9,103 nucleotides of DNA from Gp6-AA40 sp036274155. GTDB taxonomy: Bacteria > Acidobacteriota > Vicinamibacteria > Vicinamibacterales > UBA2999. A program made the translations under genes and the position numbers. The notes below the pieces were generated by a model that worked only from the letters and a program-made list of their open reading frames with translations, did no database searches and was not told where the DNA came from. Below, piece by piece: positions 1 through 5,867 of the stretch; within the stretch, counting starts at the first letter, position 1, and each line of letters opens with the position of its first letter. The DNA is taken from contig DASUGH010000007.1 in NCBI GenBank assembly GCA_036274155.1, positions 1-9,103 on the forward strand. Reading direction: 5' to 3'.

Positions 1-28
1 TGACCGCGCGAGAAGGCTGTGGGGATCA

Positions 29-47
29 GCGAGCTCACGGAGCTCGC
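29..47. other. Short perfect hairpin
   Basis: GCGAGCTC (29-36) and GAGCTCGC (40-47) form an 8-bp stem around the loop ACG. It lies about 85 bp downstream of the protease stop codon on the minus strand and has no T-run, so terminator function is only possible. I see no gene in 1-130. Confidence 0.3.
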
Positions 48-51
48 GTCC

Positions 52-132
52 AGCGGCCCTCGACGCCCTCGCAGCGCGGTCCGGTCGCCGGAACCGGGAT
101 TCGCATCCTCAACACAAGTGAGCTCTGGGTTT
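52..132. repeat. Left arm of interrupted inverted repeat (uninserted copy)
   Basis: The reverse complement of this 81-bp stretch matches the right end of the window in two blocks: 92-132 with 8963-9003 (41 bp) and 52-91 with 9064-9103 (40 bp). I found no mismatch in either block. The right copy carries an extra 60 bp between the blocks, so this copy looks like the empty form. The repeat edge at 132 falls inside the TAA stop codon of the M48 protease (131-133). It may be a dispersed repeat, or the two ends may have been linked by assembly; the sequence alone does not decide. Confidence 0.8.
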
Positions 133-1441
133 AGCGGGAGCTGAAGCGGTCGCCGTAAACGAGCGGACTACCCGACTCCCACGGCCGGTAGTCGTTGCTG
201 AAGTCGATCCGCTCACCGAGCGGCGGGTGACTCGCCCGCCACCATTTGTACAGGGTCCCCGGCCTCGGCACGCCGAGGTTCTCCTGCTGCAGCTTGACGA
301 ACGCCATCGCCGCCGCATGGTTGTCGCGCGTGATCTCCAGCCCGAAGCGATCCGCCTCGTGCTCGAAGTGGCGCTGTACGGCCAGCGCGACCGGCGACAC
401 CGCGAACGACGCCAGATTCGTCAACAGGAGAATCAATGGCAGCGACGCCACGTCGGCCAGCTCGCTGAATCCGAACCGATCGCGATACCGGTGCAGCAGC
501 CAGCCGGCCGCACGATGCGCGGCGTAGAGCGTCAGCAGGATCAGCACCGAGAAGAACGCGATCAGCTTCCAGATGTGGTGCAGGACGTAATGCCCCATCT
601 CGTGCCCCATCACCACCAGCAGCTCCCGCGGCTCCAGGGCGGCGATGATCGTGTCCCACAGCACGATCCGTTTGGTGCCGCCGACGCCGGTGACGTAGGC
701 GTTCACCGCCTTCGTGTCCTCGCTCTTGGCCACCTCGAACACACGGCCACCAGCGATGCCGGCGCGATCGGCGAGGGCAAGAATCTGCGTCTCGAGCGCC
801 GTGTCCTTCATCGGACCGAACTTGTTGAACAGCGGATCGATCCAGATGGGCTGTACCAGCAGGACAATGACGATGAACGGAATCGCCAGCAACCCTGTGT
901 AGAGCCACCAGCGGCCGGGACTCTTTCGCAGCAACAGATACGGCACCCACATCACCAGCACGCCGAGAATCAGACCGACCATCAGGCTCTTCATCCCGTC
1001 GCTGAACCACTTCCCAAGTGTCTGGTTCGACAGGCCGTAGGCGTGCTCGCGCACGAAGCCCGCGTAATAGGACAGCGGCAAATCGATCAGGAAGCTGATC
1101 ACCGTGAAGATCACGAAGTAGACGGCAATCACGAAGAACCACTTCCGGCCGACGACGCGCGCCCACGAACGAATGCGCGCCGACAGGCCGGTCCACAGGA
1201 ACAGCGCCGGGATGAGCAACCCCCACACCATCGAAACTGCCCGGAGCACGTTGCCGCTGCGGTAGTAGGAGATGGCTTTCGCACTCGGCTCCGGAACCGG
1301 CACCCTGCCGGTCGCGGCGTCGACCGTCGCCGGCGTGCCCGATGTCGACGGCGGCGGCACGGGAGGAGTCTGTGCGGCGGCAGCGGTGCTGCCGGCCAGG
1401 AGCAGAACGGTGAGCAGGAGCGCCGTGGGCATGGCGCCCAT
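131..1441 (-). CDS. M48 family (Ste24-like) integral membrane zinc metalloprotease
   Basis: This 436-residue protein belongs to peptidase family M48, in the Ste24/CAAX-protease-like branch rather than short HtpX. It should sit in the cytoplasmic membrane and cleave membrane or misfolded envelope proteins. Numbering from the ATG at 1441, the zinc motif HEMGH is at 280-284 and the third ligand lies in EHEAD at 360-364. The conserved NAYVTG (247-252) and SHPPLGERI (404-412) are also present. A signal-like hydrophobic N-terminus (1-25) is followed by a Pro/Thr-rich linker and hydrophobic segments near 70-86, 101-119, 152-171, 179-197, 290-307 and 331-353. The frame stays open upstream to a TTG at 1483. 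I chose the ATG at 1441 because the hydrophobic leader follows it, though no good ribosome site is visible; ATG 1432 is an alternative. It is transcribed divergently from the first Usp gene, and its TAA stop abuts the inverted repeat. Confidence 0.93.
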   Translation of the reverse strand: MGAMPTALLLTVLLLAGSTAAAAQTPPVPPPSTSGTPATVDAATGRVPVPEPSAKAISYYRSGNVLRAVSMVWGLLIPALFLWTGLSARIRSWARVVGRKWFFVIAVYFVIFTVISFLIDLPLSYYAGFVREHAYGLSNQTLGKWFSDGMKSLMVGLILGVLVMWVPYLLLRKSPGRWWLYTGLLAIPFIVIVLLVQPIWIDPLFNKFGPMKDTALETQILALADRAGIAGGRVFEVAKSEDTKAVNAYVTGVGGTKRIVLWDTIIAALEPRELLVVMGHEMGHYVLHHIWKLIAFFSVLILLTLYAAHRAAGWLLHRYRDRFGFSELADVASLPLILLLTNLASFAVSPVALAVQRHFEHEADRFGLEITRDNHAAAMAFVKLQQENLGVPRPGTLYKWWRASHPPLGERIDFSNDYRPWESGSPLVYGDRFSSR

Positions 1442-1529
1442 TTTACGGCTGACGATCGCGCGAGCCTCTCTCACACGGCACAAATACGTGAAGGAGCCCG
1501 CCGAACAGCCCTGGCCTGCTGCCGGGCTG

Positions 1530-1558
1530 GAAATTCTCTCACCGGTGGGGAGAATTTC
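1530..1558. promoter_or_regulatory. Interrupted palindrome, candidate enhancer/operator
   Basis: GAAATTCTC (1530-1538) and GAGAATTTC (1550-1558) are perfect 9-bp inverted arms around an 11-base spacer that itself contains the palindrome CACCGGTG (1540-1547). The arms are AT-rich in GC-rich surroundings. The centre is about 96 bp upstream of the start site predicted from the sigma-54-like promoter at 1614-1629, the usual range for NtrC-family activator sites. It lies in the M48/Usp divergent gap, so it could serve either gene. A simple transcript hairpin is the alternative. Confidence 0.5.
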
Positions 1559-1613
1559 GCGGCCGTCGTTAGCGCCCGAACCCGAGGGCGCCCGTGAGAA
1601 CGATCTGGGATAC

Positions 1614-1629
1614 TGGTATTGGTGTTGCT
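1614..1629 (+). promoter_or_regulatory. Candidate sigma-54 (-24/-12) promoter of the tandem Usp gene
   Basis: TGGTATTGGTGTTGCT has GG (1615-1616) and GC (1627-1628) separated by exactly 10 bases, with a full TTGCT -12 element. It matches 8 of the 11 fixed positions of TGGCACG-N4-TTGC; the mismatches are all in the -24 half. Predicted transcription start is near 1640, giving a leader of about 65 nt before the ATG at 1705. This is the weakest of the four candidates in the window. Confidence 0.45.
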
Positions 1630-1704
1630 CCAGGGCCAGTCAGCTCATCGAACGTCCAACCGGAGGCCAGCACCGTGGGATCCAGATTTCCAGGAAGCGC
1701 TGTG

Positions 1705-2649
1705 ATGTTTCGAATGCCATCCGTGCTGTGCCCGGTCGACTTCTCCGATCCGTCCCGGGCGGCCTTGCGCTACGCCTCCGCCGTGGCAGACCACTTCGGC
1801 GCCAGGCTGACGATCGTGACCGTCGCCGACCCGCTGCTCGCCCAGGTCTCTCGTGAAACCGGGCGCGTGCCAAGCCTCGAACAGGAGACGACGGAAGAGC
1901 TGCGGCGCTTTTCCTCCGATATCCTGACTCTGGCCGTTGGGCCGAAGACTGTCGAATACATGGTCGCCGTCGGCAAGCCGGCCACCGAGATCCTGCGCGC
2001 GGCGAACACGCTGAAGGCGGATCTCATCGTCATCAGCTCGCACGGTCGCAGCGGCCTTCGACACCTGTTCTTCGGATCGACGACCGAGCGCGTGCTGCGC
2101 GAAACGTCCGTGCCGGTGCTCGTCACACCGGACGACGGCAAGCCGGCAGCGTCGCTGTCGGAGATCGCCCGTCACATCAACCGCATCGTGGTGCCGGTCG
2201 ATCTGAGCGGAGCATTGTCGCCGCAGGTGTCGATTGCCGCAGGCATCGCCGAGGCACTCTCCGTCCCGCTCATCCTGACGCACGTGCTGGAGCCGGTCTT
2301 CGTCCCGTACGGCGTGCGGCTGGCGATTCCTGGTTCTGAAGCGGCCAGGCGGGAGCTCGCCGATGAGAAGCTGTCGGCGGTTGCCGCGGCGGTCAAGCCC
2401 GGCATCAGCACCGAGTCGCTCGTGCTCGTTGGCGAGCCGTCGGAGGAAATTGCCAGGCTCGCCGACGTGCGCGGTGCCAACCTGATCGTAATCGGACTGC
2501 ACTCCTCTGGATTCCTGGGCCCGCGGATGGGCTCGGTCACCTATCGCGTGCTGTGTCTGACGCACGCGCTGGTGCTCGCCATCCCTCCACAGCCCATCGC
2601 GGCCGAGGGGCGCACCGCGAGCACGATTTCCACCCATGCGACCACGTAA
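1705..2649 (+). CDS. Tandem-domain universal stress protein (UspA family)
   Basis: This 314-residue cytoplasmic protein has two UspA domains, at about residues 5-141 and 158-293. Each opens with the typical first strand and loop (VLCPVDFSDPS; IVVPVDLSGAL). In the first, the nucleotide-binding loop reads SSHG then nine residues then GS (111-125), close to the ATP-binding pattern G-x2-G-x9-G(S/T) but with Ser for the first Gly. In the second, GLHS...GS (264-277) is one residue short and lacks the second Gly, so nucleotide binding there is doubtful. The ATG at 1705 is chosen because AGGAAG (1692-1697) sits 7 bases upstream; an open extension back to GTG 1594 crosses the promoter candidate and does not look like Usp. 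Its 3' end overlaps the CxxCH gene by 14 bases, suggesting co-transcription. Confidence 0.93.
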   Translation: MFRMPSVLCPVDFSDPSRAALRYASAVADHFGARLTIVTVADPLLAQVSRETGRVPSLEQETTEELRRFSSDILTLAVGPKTVEYMVAVGKPATEILRAANTLKADLIVISSHGRSGLRHLFFGSTTERVLRETSVPVLVTPDDGKPAASLSEIARHINRIVVPVDLSGALSPQVSIAAGIAEALSVPLILTHVLEPVFVPYGVRLAIPGSEAARRELADEKLSAVAAAVKPGISTESLVLVGEPSEEIARLADVRGANLIVIGLHSSGFLGPRMGSVTYRVLCLTHALVLAIPPQPIAAEGRTASTISTHATT

Positions 2650-3988
2650 CCCTCTATCGTCGCGCTGCGCCAGGCGAGTGGCGGCCGGCTTCAGCCGGAC
2701 TGCTCCGCTCCGTTGCTGGACCAGGTGGCAGATCGCAACGGCAGTTGCCGCCGGCGTGTGCCTGGCAACGGTGCTGACGCGCGGCCAGTCGCCGCTCACG
2801 CCGTCGGCCATGCGCAACCACCCGGCGATTGGCTACCAGACGGTGCCGCCGACCGACGAAGTGGCGCGGCTCGCCGAACGGCTGCGCCGCGGCGACACCA
2901 GGCTCCAGTTCGAACCGACGACCGGCTATCTCAGGTCTGTGCTCGAGGCGCTGCACGTCCCTGTCGAATCGCAACTGCTCGTCTTCTCGAAATCCAGCTT
3001 TCAGCAAGCGAAGATCGACCCGCGGAATCCGCGCGCGCTGTATTTCAACGACACGGTGTCGGTGGGCTGGGTGCGGGGCGGCACCGTGCTGGAGTTCGCG
3101 GCTCAAGATCCGCGTCAGGGCACGATGTTCTACACACTCGAGCAGACGCCGTCTGCCGCGCCCGCCATCCGCCACGACCTGAGCTGCGTCCAGTGCCACA
3201 CTTCTGATGCGACACTCGACGTGCCCGGCATGTTCCTCGGCAGCAGCTTTACGGATACGAACGGGACGGTCGTTTACACACCGGTGTTCAGCGTCGATCA
3301 CCGCACGCCATTCGATCTCCGTTGGGGCGGATGGTACGTCACGGGACGACATTCGCTGCCGCGGCACATGGGCAATTCGCTGATGAAGCCGGGTGGCACG
3401 GCCGACGACCAGGTCAACCCGGCGGACCTGCTCGTCGAGTCGCTCGAGGGCCGCTTCGACATGGCTGGCTACCTGTCGCCGCACAGCGATATCGTCGCTC
3501 TGATGATGCTGGAGCATCAGGCGCATCTGTTGAATCTGCTGACGCGCATCGGCTGGCGCGCGCGGGTCGGAACGGCAGCAGGCGTATCGTGGCAGGACGA
3601 CGTGGGCGAGCTGGTCGACTACCTGCTCTTCGTCGACGAAGAGCCGCTGCCAGGGCCGCTGGCGAGATCAGCATTCGCGAAAGCGTTTGCCAGCCGCGGT
3701 CCGAGGGATTCGAGGGGCCGGTCGCTGCGCGATCTGGATCTCGAAACGCGTCTGATGCAATACCGCTGCAGCTTCGTCATCTATTCGGAGCCGTTCGATG
3801 CCCTGCCGGCCGAGGTGAAGCGTGCGGTCTACGCCCGCATGTGGGAGATTCTCTCGGGACGTGACCGGGCGGCACGATACGAAAAACTGTCCGCGGCCGA
3901 TCGTCAGGCGATCGTCGAAATCCTCGAAGAGACGAAACCAGGACTGCCGAACTACTTCACGTCCGGACAGGATTCGGCCAGCCCCTAG
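2636..3988 (+). CDS. Exported CxxCH (putative monohaem c-type) protein of unnamed family
   Basis: I cannot assign this 450-residue protein to a named family. It has one haem-c attachment motif, CVQCH, at residues 184-188. A hydrophobic stretch at about 31-48 preceded by arginines looks like a signal peptide or anchor, so the bulk should be periplasmic, where cytochrome c maturation occurs. After the motif come well-ordered stretches such as DHRTPFDLRWGGWYVTG (221-237), RHMGN (243-247) and YLSPHSDIVALMMLEHQAH (279-297), whose His and Met residues could supply the sixth haem ligand. The gene overlaps the Usp stop codon, implying translational coupling. The chosen ATG 2636 has no clear ribosome site; GTG 2678 is an alternative. 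Residues 14-22 are encoded by a dispersed palindrome (2683-2700), so the extreme N-terminus may be recently acquired. A redox or electron-transfer role is inferred from the haem motif only. Confidence 0.8.
   Translation: MRPRNPLSSRCARRVAAGFSRTAPLRCWTRWQIATAVAAGVCLATVLTRGQSPLTPSAMRNHPAIGYQTVPPTDEVARLAERLRRGDTRLQFEPTTGYLRSVLEALHVPVESQLLVFSKSSFQQAKIDPRNPRALYFNDTVSVGWVRGGTVLEFAAQDPRQGTMFYTLEQTPSAAPAIRHDLSCVQCHTSDATLDVPGMFLGSSFTDTNGTVVYTPVFSVDHRTPFDLRWGGWYVTGRHSLPRHMGNSLMKPGGTADDQVNPADLLVESLEGRFDMAGYLSPHSDIVALMMLEHQAHLLNLLTRIGWRARVGTAAGVSWQDDVGELVDYLLFVDEEPLPGPLARSAFAKAFASRGPRDSRGRSLRDLDLETRLMQYRCSFVIYSEPFDALPAEVKRAVYARMWEILSGRDRAARYEKLSAADRQAIVEILEETKPGLPNYFTSGQDSASP
2683..2700 (-). repeat. Dispersed GGCT-N2-AGCC palindrome inside a coding region
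   Basis: CCGGCT-TC-AGCCGG (2685-2698) matches the reverse complement of the palindrome at 5069-5086 with one mismatch over 18 bases. It lies in the first 65 bases of the CxxCH gene and encodes AAGFSRT in frame. The same unit occurs three times at 5069-5143. Confidence 0.75.
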
Positions 3989-4016
3989 CAGGCCGTGGTG
4001 AGATCCCATCGGCCTG
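3989..4016. other. Weak hairpin directly after a stop codon
   Basis: CAGGCC (3989-3994) and GGCCTG (4011-4016) can pair across a 16-base loop immediately after the TAG of the CxxCH gene. There is no T-tract and the stem is short, so terminator function is weakly supported. Confidence 0.25.
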
Positions 4017-4035
4017 CGAGGCACAGAGAAGTCCG

Positions 4036-4101
4036 CCACAGAGGCACCGAGGACACAGAGAAAACCATAGGAATCTCTGTGGTCTCGGTGCCTCTCTGTG
4101 G
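4036..4101. repeat. Large CACAGAGGCAC-type hairpin repeat
   Basis: The arm 4036-4061 (beginning CCACAGAGGCACCGAGG) pairs with 4074-4101 (ending CTCGGTGCCTCTCTGTGG) across a 12-base loop, leaving only a couple of small bulges in a stem of about 26 bp. A partial extra CACAGAGA copy precedes it at 4022-4029. The sequence resembles a dispersed intergenic repeat that I recall from Acidobacteriota, Planctomycetota and similar large genomes. It sits between convergent genes, where it could also act as a bidirectional transcription end. I see nothing gene-like in the rest of 3989-4264. Confidence 0.75.
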
Positions 4102-4264
4102 TTTGTCTCGGCGCCTCAGCGGCCCATCACGGCCTTTCGCCACGGGCTGCTAGCGCGCCGATGAAGCACCTCGGGCGTCAATGCCGACTGCTCACTGCCG
4201 GATGCCGAAGACGAGGAACTGAGGTCCTGAAATCAGGTCGACGCACACTGAGGATGTGAGCGGG

Positions 4265-4645
4265 TCATGCGGGCCGTTGGCGGTAGAGCACGTAGGTAAA
4301 GCGGCCGTGCAGCCAGACTTCGTTCGTCGCATCGTCGTGACGGCTTTCGATCGATTCGGTGAGCACGTGTGCGCAGTCGCCGCCCAGGCGCTCGATTTCC
4401 TGCTTCAACCGCCGGCAGACCGAGTCCATCAAATCGCCGTAGCATTGATCCCATAGCTCGTCTCGCCGGGCCAGCGACCCTCGCACCCTGCCGCTGTTGG
4501 CCTCGATGACGTGCTCGGCCATCACCTCGGCGTCGGCCGGAGGAAGCTGGCGATGCCAGTAGATCGCTCCGCGGTCGGCACGCGGACGAACCGCGCGCGA
4601 GTCGGCGTCACACACGATATCCGGTCGCACGTCGGCAGTCGTCAC
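4265..4645 (-). CDS. Hypothetical protein, 126 residues, coupled to zinc-ribbon gene
   Basis: I do not recognise a named family. The protein is soluble, with no signal peptide or membrane segment. It reads as an alpha/beta domain: a charged N-terminal arm, a helix around 36-50, a long helix around 63-88 (ELWDQCYGDLMDSVCRRLKQEIERL), then a C-terminal strand region ending WLHGRFTYVLYR (111-122). Cysteines are at 12, 68, 77 and 91 and do not form a metal motif. The GTG start at 4645 is supported by GGAG about 5 bases upstream and by a GTGA overlap with the stop of the zinc-ribbon gene, which indicates an operon. If the minus-strand sigma-54-like promoter at 4864-4879 is real, this gene is in the same regulon as the neighbouring Usp genes. 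Confidence 0.75.
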   Translation of the reverse strand: MTTADVRPDIVCDADSRAVRPRADRGAIYWHRQLPPADAEVMAEHVIEANSGRVRGSLARRDELWDQCYGDLMDSVCRRLKQEIERLGGDCAHVLTESIESRHDDATNEVWLHGRFTYVLYRQRPA

Positions 4646-4851
4646 GGTCGCTCCAGGTGAGTCAATTCCTGGCGGAACACGTCAGAGGGCCGCTCGTCCG
4701 GCTGACCGTTGCGGATGCGCGCCGACCACTCGTGCCCGCACATCGAGCAGGTGTACCAGGCCACCACGGAGGTGCTGTCGCTTGCCGGCGCCGTCGATCG
4801 CCCGCACAGCGGGCACGACGTCGCGGCTGTCGCTCGAAGCGTTCTGAACAT
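4642..4851 (-). CDS. Small zinc-ribbon protein
   Basis: This 69-residue protein has two Cys pairs, CPLCG (13-17) and CSMCGHEW (35-42), in the C-x2-C...C-x2-C-G-H-x-W layout of zinc ribbons. It should bind one zinc ion and act in protein or nucleic-acid contacts; the partner is unknown. I start it at ATG 4851, the last start codon before the ribbon. The frame stays open upstream to 5001 (ATG 4929 is possible), but that extension runs through the sigma-54-like promoter at 4864-4879 and looks non-coding. With ATG 4851 the predicted transcript would have almost no leader. Its stop overlaps the GTG of the 126-residue gene in GTGA, so the two are probably translated as a unit. Confidence 0.65.
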   Translation of the reverse strand: MFRTLRATAATSCPLCGRSTAPASDSTSVVAWYTCSMCGHEWSARIRNGQPDERPSDVFRQELTHLERP

Positions 4852-4857
4852 GTCTCG

Positions 4858-4873
4858 GACCGTCGCAACGGTC
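4858..4873. promoter_or_regulatory. Short palindrome overlapping a promoter
   Basis: GACCGT (4858-4863) and ACGGTC (4868-4873) are perfect inverted arms around CGCA. They overlap the -12 half of the minus-strand sigma-54-like promoter and lie 7 bases upstream of the zinc-ribbon ATG. It may be an operator or chance. Confidence 0.25.
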
Positions 4874-4879
4874 GTGCCG
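4864..4879 (-). promoter_or_regulatory. Candidate sigma-54 (-24/-12) promoter of the zinc-ribbon operon
   Basis: Read on the minus strand the sequence is CGGCACG-ACCG-TTGCG, matching 10 of the 11 fixed positions of TGGCACG-N4-TTGC, with GG and GC exactly 10 bases apart. The predicted start is near 4853, two bases before the ATG at 4851, implying a leaderless or nearly leaderless message unless the start codon is misassigned. Confidence 0.5.
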
Positions 4880-5039
4880 CCATCGGAGCCCCGCTGCACC
4901 GGAGCTGAAATCGAGGTGTGCAATCGCATTCGGTACTGCGACGGGGAAGATTTGCCGGGCCGCCGTGAAATATTCCGCGCCGCCTCGTCGGGGAATCCCA
5001 AGACACCACTGTTTCAGCGGCGGAAACCCCGCATGGATC

Positions 5040-5055
5040 TGGCATGGACGCTGCC
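5040..5055 (+). promoter_or_regulatory. Candidate sigma-54 (-24/-12) promoter of the exported 184-residue protein
   Basis: TGGCATG-GACG-CTGCC matches 9 of the 11 fixed consensus positions, with GG (5041-5042) and GC (5053-5054) exactly 10 bases apart. Predicted start is near 5066, giving a leader of about 126 nt that begins almost at once with the palindrome array. Confidence 0.55.
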
Positions 5056-5068
5056 CTGTCTCCTGATA

Positions 5069-5143
5069 GTCCGGCTGAAGCCGGACGCTACGTTCCGGCG
5101 GAAGCCGGCTCCCCTCGAATGCAGGGCCCGGCTCCAGCCGGAC
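5069..5143 (+). repeat. Array of three GGCT-N2-AGCC-type palindromes
   Basis: Three hairpin units follow each other: GTCCGGCT-GA-AGCCGGAC (5069-5086, perfect 8-bp stem), CCGGC-GGAA-GCCGG (5095-5108) and CCGGCT-CC-AGCCGG (5128-5141). Start-to-start spacing is about 26 and 33 bases. A further copy, in reverse orientation, lies at 2683-2700. They resemble a dispersed extragenic palindrome. Here they lie in the predicted 5' leader of the exported-protein gene. Confidence 0.8.
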
Positions 5144-5191
5144 GCAGCACCTTCAAAGGAAGAGTCGTCACAGAAACGAGGAGTTGCCGCG

Positions 5192-5746
5192 ATGACTGCC
5201 TCACACATCTTCACGCTGCCGCTGCTGATACTGCTTGCCGCTCCGGCCACGTCTGCCGGAGATCAACGGATTACGAGCGCGCAGTTCGATCGCCATCACG
5301 ATGCGATTAGCCGATTCCAGACCACGCTGGCGACCTACGTGGCGCAGCGATACCAAATCATCGAACCGGCATCCGAAGAAACATTCTGTCTGCCCGACGA
5401 TGGGGAGGGTGGCGAAGCGGCCTGGACACCGTATGAAGGAGCCTTCTTCTTCCCGGCGATCTCGCGCATCATCCGCCAGCGCGCCGGAGCCGCCCTTCAT
5501 GAGCAGTACAAGCACGTGGACCTGTCGCTGACAATGAAGCGCGAGGCGCTGCTGGCACCGGCGATTCAGGTGAACGAGGCGCTGCCGCGGGACGCAGGCA
5601 AAGCGGCGCCGCCATGGTTGGCGGCCGTTCTGCCGGAGCTGCCCAAGGAACTTGCCTACCGGCAGGTCGGCGTGGACCTCGCGTTGATCGACGCGGCATC
5701 GAACCACGTCATCGATGTTCTCCGCTGCGCGTTCTTGCTACCCTGA
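5192..5746 (+). CDS. Exported hypothetical protein, 184 residues
   Basis: No family is recognised. The ATG at 5192 is chosen because AGGAG (5179-5183) precedes it by 8 bases and a clear signal peptide follows (a hydrophobic run at about residues 6-18, then APATSA, with likely cleavage near 22). The mature domain of about 160 residues is soluble and probably periplasmic, with no membrane segment. Notable stretches are YVAQRYQIIEP (49-59), FFFPAISRIIRQR (85-97) and, near the C-terminus, GVDLALIDAASNHVIDVL (160-177). The only two cysteines, 66 and 179, could form a disulfide. The frame is open upstream to 4709, but that part crosses the repeats and promoters and is not credible as protein. A sigma-54-like promoter at 5040-5055 and a hairpin after the stop suggest a single-gene transcript. 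Confidence 0.75.
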   Translation: MTASHIFTLPLLILLAAPATSAGDQRITSAQFDRHHDAISRFQTTLATYVAQRYQIIEPASEETFCLPDDGEGGEAAWTPYEGAFFFPAISRIIRQRAGAALHEQYKHVDLSLTMKREALLAPAIQVNEALPRDAGKAAPPWLAAVLPELPKELAYRQVGVDLALIDAASNHVIDVLRCAFLLP

Positions 5747-5760
5747 TACGCGTTCGTGAG

Positions 5761-5791
5761 CGGCGAGCCGCCAGAGAGAGGCGGCTCGCCG
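5761..5791 (+). terminator. 12-bp perfect stem hairpin after the stop codon
   Basis: CGGCGAGCCGCC (5761-5772) and GGCGGCTCGCCG (5780-5791) pair perfectly around the 7-base loop AGAGAGA, starting 15 bases after the TGA at 5744-5746. There is no T-run, so it is not a textbook intrinsic terminator; it may end or protect the message. It also separates the upstream gene from the sigma-54-like promoter at 5805. Confidence 0.6.
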
Positions 5792-5804
5792 GATGAGTCA
5801 GCGG

Positions 5805-5820
5805 TGGCACGGCCGCTGCT
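5805..5820 (+). promoter_or_regulatory. Candidate sigma-54 (-24/-12) promoter of the single-domain Usp gene
   Basis: TGGCACG-GCCG-CTGCT matches 10 of the 11 fixed positions of TGGCACG-N4-TTGC, with GG (5806-5807) and GC (5818-5819) exactly 10 bases apart. Predicted start is near 5831, giving a 37-nt leader that contains a strong ribosome site. This is the most convincing of the four candidates and lies next to the NtrC-type activator gene. Confidence 0.65.
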
Positions 5821-5867
5821 GCATGAAAGTTTGTCGGGAGCACTGGCTGTGTAAAAAGGAGAACACC

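Larger units (their letters stand above)
4852..5191. other. Gene-poor bidirectional regulatory region
   Basis: This 340-base gap separates the minus-strand zinc-ribbon pair from the plus-strand exported protein. It holds two outward-facing -24/-12 promoter candidates (4864-4879 minus, 5040-5055 plus), a short inverted repeat GTTTC/GAAAC at 5011-5027, and the palindrome array 5069-5143. Frames crossing it on either strand look like unsupported extensions of the flanking genes. Confidence 0.6.

Noticed and set aside
227..1597. Long open frame on the plus strand opposite the M48 protease
   Set aside because: It is the complement of a clearly real protease. Its product is a low-complexity, Gln/Arg/His-rich sequence with no domain, typical of antisense frames in GC-rich DNA.
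1645..2817. 390-codon minus-strand frame opposite the tandem Usp gene
   Set aside because: The Usp motifs are unambiguous on the plus strand; this frame is Arg/Gly-rich shadow sequence.
4226..4237. Small palindrome CCTGA-AA-TCAGG downstream of the 126-residue gene
   Set aside because: The stem is only 5 bp with a 2-base loop and no T-run, so it is too weak to call a terminator.
4852..5001. N-terminal extension of the zinc-ribbon gene
   Set aside because: No ribosome site or conserved-looking sequence is visible, and it contains a near-consensus sigma-54 promoter; kept only as an alternative.
5069..5143. CRISPR array
   Set aside because: The units are unequal short palindromes with irregular spacing and no constant repeat of 25-40 bases; no cas gene is present.
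4709..5191. N-terminal extension of the exported protein gene
   Set aside because: It crosses promoter candidates and the palindrome array, and a good ribosome site plus signal peptide mark the start at 5192.
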